Below, piece by piece: positions 1 through 9,501 of a DNA stretch of 64,000 nucleotides; positions within the stretch are counted from its first letter, which is position 1, and each line of letters starts with the position of its first letter. The notes under the pieces are model-generated. The model searched no databases, was not told the DNA's origin, and was given only the letters and a program-made list of their open reading frames with translations. Source of the stretch: Brienomyrus brachyistius (taxonomy: Eukaryota; Chordata; Actinopteri; Osteoglossiformes; Mormyridae); NCBI RefSeq assembly GCF_023856365.1, contig NC_064538.1, forward strand, positions 1,367,501-1,431,500, in the 5' to 3' direction. Both the position numbers and the translations under genes were made by a program.

Positions 1-62
1 CTTAAAGACAGACTTGGGGCATACTGGACACCTGGGCTTGTCCAGTAAAAAAAATGTCCGTG

Positions 63-328
63 CCAGACACTCCACATTTTTGCTCCCTCCTAGCTCACTA
101 CCAGACACTCCACATTTTTGCTCCCTCCTAGCTCACTACCAGACACTCCACATTTTTGCTCCCTCCTAGCTCACTACCAGACACTCCACATTTTTGCTCC
201 CTCCTAGCTCACTACCAGACACTCCACATTTTTGCTCCCTCCTAGCTCACTACCAGACAGTCCACTTTTTTGCTCCCTCCCAGCTCCCTGCCAGACAGTC
301 CACGTTTTTGCTCTACTGGGAGCTGGGA
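63..328. repeat. 38-bp minisatellite, 7 units
   Basis: Seven head-to-tail units begin at 63, 101, 139, 177, 215, 253 and 291, each opening with CCAGACA and containing TTTTTGCTCCCTCC. The first five are nearly identical and the last two have diverged. The unit resembles the interior of the hAT-like MITE at 25262-25396. The sequence just right of the array (about 308-336, CTACTGGGAGCTGG) resembles the MITE at 61981-62108, so the array probably arose by expansion inside a copy of that MITE family. Confidence 0.9.
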
Positions 329-339
329 GGGAGAAATAC

Positions 340-381
340 ACGTATAGTAAAACATGTATACGTCCATGTTTTACTATACGT
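340..381. repeat. perfect 17-bp inverted repeat (hairpin)
   Basis: Arms 340-356 (ACGTATAGTAAAACATG) and 365-381 are exact reverse complements around an 8-base loop. It lies directly right of the minisatellite. I see no gene for which it could be a terminator, and it may be part of a transposon end. Confidence 0.8.
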
Positions 382-607
382 TTGTTTCGCTGTCTGAAAG
401 AAAAATAAACTCAATGGACCTGGTGGCTATTACTCCCACTTGAAAACATGAACCTCGGTTCCACTCAGAGCATGTGAGCAGAGGGGAGCGGGAGCGAGCG
501 CGGGAGGACTTTGGCCGGAACGGGCAATACTTGGGGGAAAAAACTCTAGCATCCCCTTTATTTCTCGCTTCACTTTGGCAAGGTATGCAGGAAATCTCAT
601 GGCAAAT

Positions 608-1335
608 TTATATTATTCCATTACAAACCTACAATTAGCTACAAATAGTGGCAACACTACAGACTATTTACAAGGTAATAAAACTATAACATACATGTAA
701 GTGCGTCTTCAGGCTTGTTTCGAATATAAAATCCCGTGCCAACCAGCTGACCTAAGCTGACAACCCGCTGACATCCTGAAATAAGTCATTTGCTTTAATC
801 TGCAGTGCATTGCTTTAATTTGGATTGGGCTGCTCAGTTATTTTGATGCCAGGCTACAATTAAAATTCAATCTAAAATTAAAACAGAATGCAGATTGTTT
901 TCTTCTTAGGAGCGAGCGGTGAGCGATTTCATTGGAGAGGGGAGCGATACTGAACGACAGTGTTGTCAGGTCCAGCTACTGCGACATCTCCAGTCCTAGG
1001 TCCGCTTAACATCCGCCCAACGGAAGCTGAAGTAGCGCAGTATTTGGAATGCCAGTATCTCAAAGAAATAAACCCGTATTTTGCATGTTGATCACATTCA
1101 AATGCTTAACATTTTAAAACCACACGTAAACACAATGACGTCACCTAGATGGACTCTCCTTTCCCATGGTTGCCAACTTTGGTCAACCGGCTGGAGTGAG
1201 ATTTTTTTTCGAGACAAGGCTGGATACACATTCACATGTGTGTAACGGTTTTATTACCTTGCAAATAGTCTGCAGGATTTGAAAACTACCCCAACGCTTC
1301 TGATGGGGCTAATTTTACATTTATAATGGAATCTT
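608..1335. mobile_element. element with long terminal inverted repeats (MITE-like)
   Basis: The segment 608-684 (ATTATTCCATTACAAA, then AGACTATTTACAAGGTAATAAAAC) returns as an imperfect reverse complement at 1248-1335 (GTTTTATTACCTTGCAAATAGTCT, then TTTATAATGGAAT). About 560 bases lie between the arms, with no coding capacity. The outer ends and target duplication are not clear, so the family is unassigned. It lies upstream of chitinase 1. Confidence 0.5.
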
Positions 1336-1675
1336 ATAGATTTTCCGTAACACTGCTAAACAAATTATGGGGCTCGTTCTGATTCATTTGGGGCTTCATC
1401 CCCAAATGGCCAAGGATAGCGACAAAACTGCTGACAACCATATCGTTCAGCCAGCCAGGGGTTACGATCAGATTCTCATTTCGCAGTTTTTAGAAGTGTT
1501 AATAATAGCTTTTGTCATAAAATAAAATAATCTGATCAATCTCGAGCTTAAGGTATTGTTTTCGTGACGGATCTCAATTTTCAGGCGTCGTGTTGGTGAT
1601 AACATAGGACTGAGGAAGAGAACCACGTTTCAATTCACATCCTGCCTGTCTGATGAGATTTTGTGCAAGTAAGGA

Positions 1676-1683
1676 TATAAAAG
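1676..1683 (+). promoter_or_regulatory. candidate TATA box upstream of chitinase 1
   Basis: TATAAAAG is a good TATA match on the + strand. It lies 515 bases before the chitinase start codon at 2191, so it would need a long leader or an untranslated first exon. Position is the only support. Confidence 0.25.
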
Positions 1684-2190
1684 AGAGCTGTCATGTCTGT
1701 GCATGCTTTTGTGAAATGGTGACACCAAGGTGAAAATGGCTTTCGTTCTGGAGAGAATTACTGGAAATTCTCCAGACAATCCGCGGAGTATAATAGGCTA
1801 CATACACGTGAATTAATTAATGACTTAATATGTAAATTGAAATGATTATTGCAGAATCTGATCTATTAGAATGTGTTTCTACTTTCCAGCAGTGCCGCGC
1901 ATTGTGCAGGTTATTGTTGCTAAGCGAAGTTTTGTAATAGTGGTGCATGACGCAATAGTTTTTGTGAAACAGTAAAAAAAAATCTCACACAATTGAATGA
2001 CAGTCACATTAATTTCCTTCTTTCTTCAGCACAACATATGACATCAGCGTGGTCATAACTTACAAAAGACGGCACATAAACATCGGACATGAGACTATCC
2101 GGGTTAATGCATCACTCGTTTATTAAAGTCAGGCCAATCTGAGTCATTTCTTGTCCACAACTCAAACGCACTTCCAGCCTGGCAATTACA

Positions 2191-5100
2191 ATGAGAAATT
2201 TTACGGCTCTAGCAGGTAAGTCATCTACAGGTAATTTTTAACAGTATATTTGAATGTATTCTCTATTATTCATTTTGAATTAAGTTGGTAATACTTTACT
2301 TGAAGCTCTCATCTATAATGCATTAAACGGTATCTATCATGCATGTTAGGGTCTGTATAAGAATTAATAAAGCATTATAACATCTTTTATGATAGTAATA
2401 AGATATCATAGCGATACCTTGGATCACGAACTTAATTCGTTCCAGGAGGCTGGTCGAGTTGCGATTTGGTCGAGGTACAAGTCGAATTTCCCCATAAGAA
2501 ATAATTTAAGCTAATTTTATCCGTTCCAGACCCGCAAATGATTGCCTATTTAAACTTACCTACCTATACATAACTAATGACAAAAACCTTTAACAATCAA
2601 TATAAAACTAATACACACATGGAAAAAGCACACATACAAAAGCGATAAACAAAAGTCAATTTCAAGAACAGACACACGTGCACCCCATTCAAGTTCCGCT
2701 ATAATTTCCTTTTAACAGTCACTACTTTCCTTTTTGGTTTGTTGCTATCACTGCTCATTTTCTTAGTGGCCACAATTACTGCATCACTAAATGTACTATA
2801 GATAAAGCACAAAAAAACACTTATCACAGGAACACAGCTTTCGCACGTCAAACCAAAGAGGTACGGCGAGACTGGGAGCGATTCATAGGCGTCAGTATCC
2901 CAGCAGGTGCGCCTGCCTTTAAAGATCCGTACAGGTTTAGCAGGTCCGTTGTGTTTTGTCGTGTTCGGACGAGTTGCGGCTTGATTTTTCGAGGTCAGAA
3001 ACGGTAGAGCCGAACGGGTCTCGATCCATGCAAGTTTTAGCAGGAACGGTCGAGTTCCAGCGTTCTACTGTATAGTGTTGATTGTAATATTTCATAGAGA
3101 TCCAATGAAACTCATCTATAATGCATTACAAAGTATCATTAATTCTTATATTAACCATTATGGTGCATTAAGTATCATAATTCTGAATCAATATGCATTA
3201 TGAGGTATTATAATGAACACTGACTTATGACTGTCAGTACAATATGCTGAAATGCCTTATTAATTCTTATACGGACCGTTATAATGTACTATAGTTGCGC
3301 TGTAATGCATGCTTTTCTGAAGGTGGCAGTAATGCATTGCAGATGAGAGCTTTAAGGAAAGTTTTACTGAAAATTTTATAATGCGCACATATAAAATGCA
3401 TATATTGCATGTTTCCAGTTCTGTTTTCATAGAAAGCAATTGTATGTTTTTTTTAATAGGCTTCTTCCTTCTTGGTCTGAGCCACTTGGGTGAGTTCAGT
3501 TAGCTTAAATATTGTACTGGGAAGTAACTGAGTGTTTCGGTATCGACCCGGCATCATGCCACTAACCTGATGTTATGGTAAACTGTCTGTTCCTGCAGGT
3601 TCTACTTCACAGCTTATATGCTACTTCACAAACTGGTCCCAGTACAGACCTGGAATTGGGAAATACGTACCAAATGATATAGATCCAAACCTGTGCACTC
3701 ACCTGATCTACGCTTTTGCTGTCATCAACTACGCCAATCAGCTTTCCACCTATGAGTGGAATGACGAAACTCTGTACCAGTCCTTCAATGAGCTAAAACA
3801 GAGGTGAGTGTCACAAACAGCATAAAATATATCAAAACTGCAAAACAAACAAAAAAAAACATTATTTTAGTACTAAAAAAAAAATCACGAGTGTACATTA
3901 CATATTATCAAATATAGAAGCATCTCATTTGATCTGGATTTTCTCAACAGAAACCCCAGTCTTAAAACTCTTCTGGCTGTTGGTGGATGGAATTTTGGTA
4001 CAGCTCAGTGAGTAACAGAAATATTGGGCTTTTCTAAACACCGCATATGAGGATTCTTGTGCTGGAGTTGCAGTCATGCACTATTTCTCCTTATTCTTAA
4101 TATGTTGTTAACAATTAGCTAACTGAATTGGGTCCAATGATTTTTTTTCTTCCAGTGAGTGACTTGTTTTGAAGCACTTTTGGATTAATAAGTCATTCTT
4201 ATTAATAATAAACCTCTGAACTCTCCTCAGGTTCTCCACCATGGTCTCAACATCTGCTAATAGACACACGTTCATCAGTTCTTCTATCAGTTTCCTGCGC
4301 AAGTATGGCTTTGATGGGCTGGACCTGGACTGGGAGTATCCTGGGGCTCGAGGGAGCCCCCCAGAGGACAAACATAGATTCACACTACTGTGCAAGGTTA
4401 GCCAAGAATTTTTAGTTGGACTTGGCAATCTGCTTATAAATACTGACTTATATTCAATCTTTGGGGGCGGCATGGTGGTACAGTGGTTAGCACTGTTGCC
4501 TCACACCTCTGGGACCTGGGTTCGAGTCTCTGCCTGGGTTACACGTGTACGGAGTTTGCATGTTCTCCCCATGTCATCGTGGGGTTTCCTCAGGGTACTC
4601 CGGTTTCCCCCCACAGTCCAAAAACATGCTGAGGCTAATTGGAGTTGCTAAATTGCCCGTAGGTGTGCACGTGTGAGTGAATGGTGTGTGAGTGTGCCCT
4701 GCGATGGGCTGGCCCCCCATCCTGGGTTGTTCCCTGCCTCATGCCCATTGCTTCCGGCATAGGCTCCGGACCCCCTGCAACCCAGTAGGATAAGCGGTTT
4801 GGAAAATGGATGGATGGATTCAATCTTTGTCTAGAGGTGGATAGTTCAGGTCCAGAAAGTAAAAATCCAAACCAAGGTTTTGTGTCCAACCAACCAGTTG
4901 AATACTGTTACTATGACTCTTCATGCTCAACTGGTTGGTTGAAACTAAATCTTGGTATGGATTTTTACTTTCTGGATCTGAACTATCCACCTCTGCCTTT
5001 GACTGAAAACTGTAGGAGCTTTCAGAGGCCTATGAGGATGAAGGCAGAGAAACAGGACATCCCAGACTGATGCTCACAGCTGCAGTGGCGGCAGGGAAAG

Positions 5101-6679
5101 GGAACATTGACGGTGCTTATGAAATAACTGAAATTGTGAAGTAAGTCTGGATCTTTAGGTTGAAAAACAGTTTATAAATGTTTTAATTAGACAAGCAAAA
5201 AGTGAATATTACAATGATGTAAACAAAAGCTTTATATGAGAAATGTGGGTCTTCATAATGCTTGTATCTTAGGTACCTGGATTTCATCAACGTGATGACT
5301 TACGACTTCCATGGTTCTTGGGAGAGGTTTACTGGACATAACAGTCCTCTGTATCAGGGCAGCCATGACACGGGAGACTTAATCTACTTCAACACGGTAC
5401 AATGACACACCTCTGAGTCACACAGCTCTCTTGCGCACTGGTGGTTTATCATGTGTTCTGCATTGCCTTCTGTAGGACTTTGCCATGAGGTACTGGAGAG
5501 ATCAGGGAGCGCCTGTGGAGAAGCTGAGGATGGGTTTTGCCACCTATGGGCGCACGTTCCTCCTGGCTTCACAAGCAAGTGGAGTCAGAGCCCCAGCTAA
5601 CGGACCCGCCTCAGGTGGTCCGTACACCCGCGAGGGCGGCTTCTGGTCCAGCTATGAAGTAAGCGGAGTATCCATTAAAATTAAGTTCCGTTGAACTCAG
5701 GCTATCTGACAGATATGAATTCAGCTTTTTGCATATTTGAAACATTCCAAATCTCTTTCTCCAGGTCTGTACGTTCCTGCAAGGTACCAGTACTCAGTGG
5801 ATTGAGGACCAGAAGGTTCCATATGCCACCAAAGGAAATGAGTGGGTGGGATTTGATAACCAGGAAAGCTTTGAGACCAAGGTAAACGATTTCATTTATG
5901 GTTAGAGACTCACAGATAAGTTCATATGAATATGATGTAATGGTGTCCTAAAAATTTACATGCTCTAGGAGAGCCGGCTTGAGCATCCCATAGCGGGCTA
6001 CGAGAAGGATCATGTATGCTGCAGACCATGAGGCATGATTCTTAACTTCCTGTCATATTCCGTTAGGTGCGGTACCTTCAAAACAACAGCTTTGGAGGAG
6101 CCTTTGTCTGGTCTCTGGACCTGGATGACTTTTCTGGTCAGTTTTGCGGAAAAGGAAAATATCCTCTGATCAGTCATCTGCGCAAGCTTCTCATTTCAGG
6201 TTTGCCATTTCAACCAGCTTTGCTCACTGATCACTGGTATTATTACTCAGCTATAGGAAAAGTCTCCAAAACATACTATTACATTATGAAACGGAGCTGT
6301 ATGTGAAATTTACTGCACAAGAAGAAGATTTTATTATCTGCTTAAAGTGTCCAAAATGGTATTAGAGTTCTATTTTTTTTTCACTTCAGAGCCCTCGCAG
6401 CGACCACCTACAACCCCAAATTCATTATGTAATACAACCACCACTGAACCACCCCGCACTGGCATCACTGGCCCTGCAATGACCACCCATGAAGCCCCCC
6501 ACCCATCAACCAAACAAACCGACGACAGTGACTTCTGCTCCAGCAGGCCTGCTGGACTCTACCCCAAAGTGGACGACCGCAATGCTTTCTACAACTGTGG
6601 CCACGGTGTCACATATATCCAGCACTGCCCCAGTGGCCTGGTTTTCAACAACAGCTGCAAGTGCTGTGACTGGTCCTAG
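2191..6679 (+). CDS. acidic mammalian chitinase-like GH18 chitinase (chitinase 1)
   Basis: Secreted endochitinase of the AMCase/chitotriosidase family, which hydrolyses beta-1,4 bonds of chitin in gut or host defence. Exons: 2191-2215, 3460-3489, 3599-3803, 3951-4007, 4231-4396, 5016-5140, 5273-5396, 5476-5658, 5765-5881, 6067-6199, 6390-6679. All introns are GT-AG and the phases join to one 484-aa frame (human AMCase is about 476). Residues 1-20 form a signal peptide. The GH18 barrel follows, with DGLDLDWE (catalytic Glu141), MTYDFHG and FGGAFVW. The last exon has a Thr/Pro-rich linker and a Cys-rich chitin-binding (CBM14) domain ending CCDWS. All catalytic residues are present, so an active enzyme is expected. 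The tiny signal-peptide exons of 25 and 30 bp match chitinase 2 exactly. Which fish chia or chit1 gene this is cannot be settled from the window. Confidence 0.95.
2288..3370. mobile_element. nested MITEs in intron 1 of chitinase 1
   Basis: The outer element starts GTAATACTTTACTTGAAGCTCTCATC near 2289 and ends with the imperfect reverse complement near 3332-3366 (GATGAGAGCTTTAAGGAAAGTTTTACT). It contains many ATGCATTA/TAATGCAT repeats. It is interrupted from about 2413 to 3075 by a second element. That one begins ATACCTTGGATCACGAAC and ends GTTCCAGCGTTCTACTGTAT, two weakly complementary ends with CGTTCC and GGTCGAGTT motifs near both. No coding sequence was recognised in either. Confidence 0.6.
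4464..4817 (+). mobile_element. tRNA-derived SINE, full length, with target duplication
   Basis: A 354-bp SINE in intron 5 of chitinase 1. Pol III A box TGGTACAGTGG at 4476-4486 and B box GGTTCGAGTC at 4519-4528. The tail is GGATAAGCGGTTTGG followed by ATGGATGG repeats. The 12-bp target duplication ATTCAATCTTTG is exact at 4452-4463 and 4818-4829. Related copies lie at 8004, 19059, 31130, 61428 and 62148. Confidence 0.92.
4833..4994. mobile_element. palindromic MITE with about 37-bp inverted repeats
   Basis: The left end AGAGGTGGATAGTTCAGG and its continuation to about 4870 is repeated as a reverse complement ending at 4994, with about one mismatch in 37 bases. It lies immediately after the SINE in intron 5 of chitinase 1. 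A diverged relative lies at 58473-58615. No coding capacity. Confidence 0.8.
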
Positions 6680-7079
6680 AGACCACTGCGGTTTTTCTGT
6701 CAGTCCTCATCCGCTTTCTTTGCCACAGTCTGACAGATTTTACGAATTGCTCTTAAGTAATTCAGTATGCTTGTGTATCTAACATTCTGTACAGAAAATA
6801 TCTAATATTTTAACAATCCTACATTTTAGAGTCACACACGACTGCGTTTTGTTGATTGCAGTTTGACATACCCTTATACCACGCACACCATGTTTCTGTA
6901 TATTTTCTAGGGCTGGGAAATTCATCGCATTTACAGCTTGCGTTAATTTTAGTCATACAGCGTTTTTATTTCTTTGCTCGCATTGACACGTTAACACACA
7001 CGTCTCATTTTGTTAGCTAAATAGGGGGAAAATATGAGTACAGATTTTTATAAAGACCTATAATATTCCTTCTTGGTTG

Positions 7080-7121
<42 letters not shown>

Positions 7122-7516
7122 CTTTTAGACCATGATGTGGCACAGAATCCCAGAATTCCGAGCTAAATTCAAAACATGCAGTTAGCTCACGGGGAACTTG
7201 GTGCTACCTGCTTTATTTCATTTTTAAAATTGTCAAACGGAAGCATACGGAGAGTAAAAATATCGTAATTTGCATGTTTTATTTTGTCGAAGGCTTAGAC
7301 CTTAAAATCTCAAGGTTTTTCATGTCATTTACGTTCTTCTGAACTGATACAACTGAAAACTAGCTGCTTTGTGATGCATCATTTTGAAAGGGTAGTAAAT
7401 ATGTATATTTAAAAAATTATTAAAATTCATTGACTTACTGGAGAATCTGTGAGAACGCGCTGTGAGCAATAACTAGGTCTAAAGTAGCGGCATATACAGA
7501 AAAATGACTTTGGATG
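6680..7516. other. 3' flank of chitinase 1, no gene
   Basis: AT-rich sequence following the stop codon; the first part should be 3' UTR, but I see no convincing AATAAA close by. A TA microsatellite occupies 7083-7118. Nothing else was recognised. Confidence 0.5.
7083..7118. repeat. (TA)n microsatellite
   Basis: About 18 uninterrupted TA dinucleotides. Confidence 0.97.
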
Positions 7517-7937
7517 TGTCACGCCCAGCTCGTACGATCCTCGTGTGTGCCACGCCCCCCTGATTATCCACGTGTGCTTCCCTGATTGTACCCAGCTGTA
7601 CCCTGTTGCAGGGGCGCCGCTAAGGGGGGGAAAGTTGGGACAATTATAAGGGCCCACGCCCTTTAGGGCCCCCCAGAGATCTGAATGGGTGTGGTAGGGG
7701 GGCCCAACCTCATATTTTGTCATAGGGCCCAAAATTGCTAGCGGCGCCCCTGCCCTGTTGTCTTGCCGAATTTCAGTCCCCGTCTTGCCTCAGTTCATGG
7801 TCTGTCATTGATGTTAGTTATCGTCGGATGTTTCTTGTCCCTAGTCCCTTTAATAAATCCCCGTTTACCCCGTATTCTGCCTGCTCTTTGCCCGCTCGAT
7901 TGCCTGAGCGATCACCCGTGCAAGCCCGATCGTAACA
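7517..7937 (+). mobile_element. solo LTR of a retrotransposon, 5-bp target duplication
   Basis: Starts TGTCACGCCC and ends CGATCGTAACA (TG...CA ends) with an AATAAA near 7850. It is bounded by the exact 5-bp direct repeat GGATG at 7512-7516 and 7938-7942. No internal retroviral-type genes are present, so it is a solo LTR left by LTR-LTR recombination. A second copy in the opposite orientation lies at 33936-34223. The 144-bp hAT MITE at 7609 is inserted in it. Superfamily (perhaps Ty3/gypsy-like) is inferred only from end sequence. Confidence 0.85.
7609..7752. mobile_element. non-autonomous hAT MITE, 8-bp target duplication
   Basis: Perfect 14-bp terminal inverted repeats (CAGGGGCGCCGCTA at the left, its reverse complement at the right) bound 144 bp with no ORF. 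The 8-bp direct repeat CCCTGTTG is exact at 7601-7608 and 7753-7760, the length made by hAT transposases. It is nested in the solo LTR, so it is the younger insertion. Confidence 0.93.
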
Positions 7938-8003
7938 GGATGTGCTGTGAGAAAACAATGTGTGCTAGAACTCCAGCACGATAAAGTAATAACACTATAA
8001 TAT

Positions 8004-8361
8004 CCATCCATCCATTTTCTAAACTGCTTATCCTACTGGGTCGCGGGGGGTCTGGAGCCTATCCTGGAAGTAATGGGCACGAGGCAGGGAACAACCCAGG
8101 ATGGGGGGCCAGCCCATCGCAGGGCACACTCACACACACCATTCACTCACGCATGCACTTCTACGGGCAATTTAGCAACTCCAATTAGCCTCAGCATGTT
8201 TTTGGACTGTGGGGGGAAACCGGAGTACCCGGAGGAAACCCCACGACGACATGGGGAGAACATGCAAACTCCACACACATGTGACCCAGGCGGAGACTTG
8301 AACCCGGGTCCCAAAAGTGTGAGGCAGCAGTGCTAACCACTGCATCACCATGCCGCCCCCG
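8004..8361 (-). mobile_element. tRNA-derived SINE, full length, with target duplication
   Basis: Reverse-orientation copy of the 4464 family. It begins on the + strand with the CCATCCATCC tail and ends with the complement of the GGCGGCATGGTG head. The target duplication CACTATAATAT is exact at 7993-8003 and 8362-8372. It lies between chitinase 1 and pm20d1. Confidence 0.92.
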
Positions 8362-8637
8362 CACTATAATATATACTGAGCTATAATAACCATCGCTTTC
8401 TTTCCGTAACGGTAGTTAGCATTGCCACATTGAGTCTGAAGTAATACAGGAAGCGAAGTTTGTCAAACCACTGGGCAGCGGGCAGGGAAGTGCTCTGAAA
8501 AGTTATGCAAGAAGGTTCATGATCACACTAAAAAAAGTTCTGTAACTTTTCTACAAGGAATCCTAGAGTGCGACATGTACTGTACATGTACTTAATTCTC
8601 ATCCATACCAAACTCAAAGGCAAACTAATCTTAGTTT

Positions 8638-9238
8638 CAGGGTATCTGCAGGTTCAAGCAAGTTAGATTTAAGACTTCTTAATGCCGCTCAAAATTAAAG
8701 GCCAGTTTCACGAAACAAAAATGGCTAAAAGCATTCAATATCACCATTTACTTTGGGTTGTTGCCGATTTTGCAGCCACTTTGTGTTTTTCGATGTGCAT
8801 ATGGGATTCCACAGCTTTGATCTCACTGTGCCAACTTTGAAGAGCTTCTTGGATTTTCTTTAACAGATTTCAACCAGTTACAAAAGGTCATCCATCAAAT
8901 TCATTGAGTTTGCAGTTTGCCCTACCAAAAAATAACAGATATATTACTTACTGGCTAACTTAGAGTAACTGGTTGGTTACAGGGAATCTAGTGTCCCTCC
9001 CTCCCCTGCAAACAGAAATGATTACTGCTGGATTCGCTCATACATGTCTGACGCTGACATACAAATGGGTGACAACATAAAAAAAAAATCATTCCATTCA
9101 AGAACACGTAAATCGCTGTTATTTTCCAAGCTTGTGCCATTTTTAATATACTTAACAGATGGATTTAAGACATTTTTACAGCAATTAAGGCCTTAAATTT
9201 AATACTTTAAAAAGACTTGAAGGACTCGCGGAACCCTG
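8638..9238. mobile_element. hAT-like element remnant (CAGGGT ends)
   Basis: The left end CAGGGTATCTGCAGGTTCAAG and the reverse complement of the right end (CAGGGTTCCGCGAGTCCTTC) are imperfect inverted repeats. The interior is AT-rich with no ORF. The flanking 8-mers do not match, so it is old or my ends are slightly off. Confidence 0.45.
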
Positions 9239-9501
9239 AGCTTACATATCACCCGATCAACTGAAGATGCAGATATTTCAGTAAAACAATCTGCAACACA
9301 AACTACATTTAGGTTTAAAATATTTGAGAATTTCAGTTAAAATGTATCACGTCAGCAGGTATTAGCAGAATCAGGCCAAAGTGAGTGGGTGGCGTATGAG
9401 CTTAGGGTCCCCTTCACAGTCAGCCGCAGCGCGGTCACCCTCATCCACAGCAGCGTTACGTCTCGGTGAGACAGCGATGGAGCGTCAGCCCTCCGCCTGC
9501 T

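Noticed and set aside
63..328. Evenly spaced direct repeats that could suggest a CRISPR array.
   Set aside because: Units are contiguous with no unique spacers, in a vertebrate genome; it is a minisatellite.
4397..4651. The continuation of the chitinase 1 exon 5 frame beyond 4396.
   Set aside because: It reads through a consensus donor into intron and SINE sequence.
8073..8336. An 87-aa ORF ([21 protein letters not shown]...), with near-identical ORFs on the minus strand at 19105-19551 and on + at 62225-62533.
   Set aside because: All are translations of the antisense strand of the SINE; repetition reflects the repeat, not a protein family.
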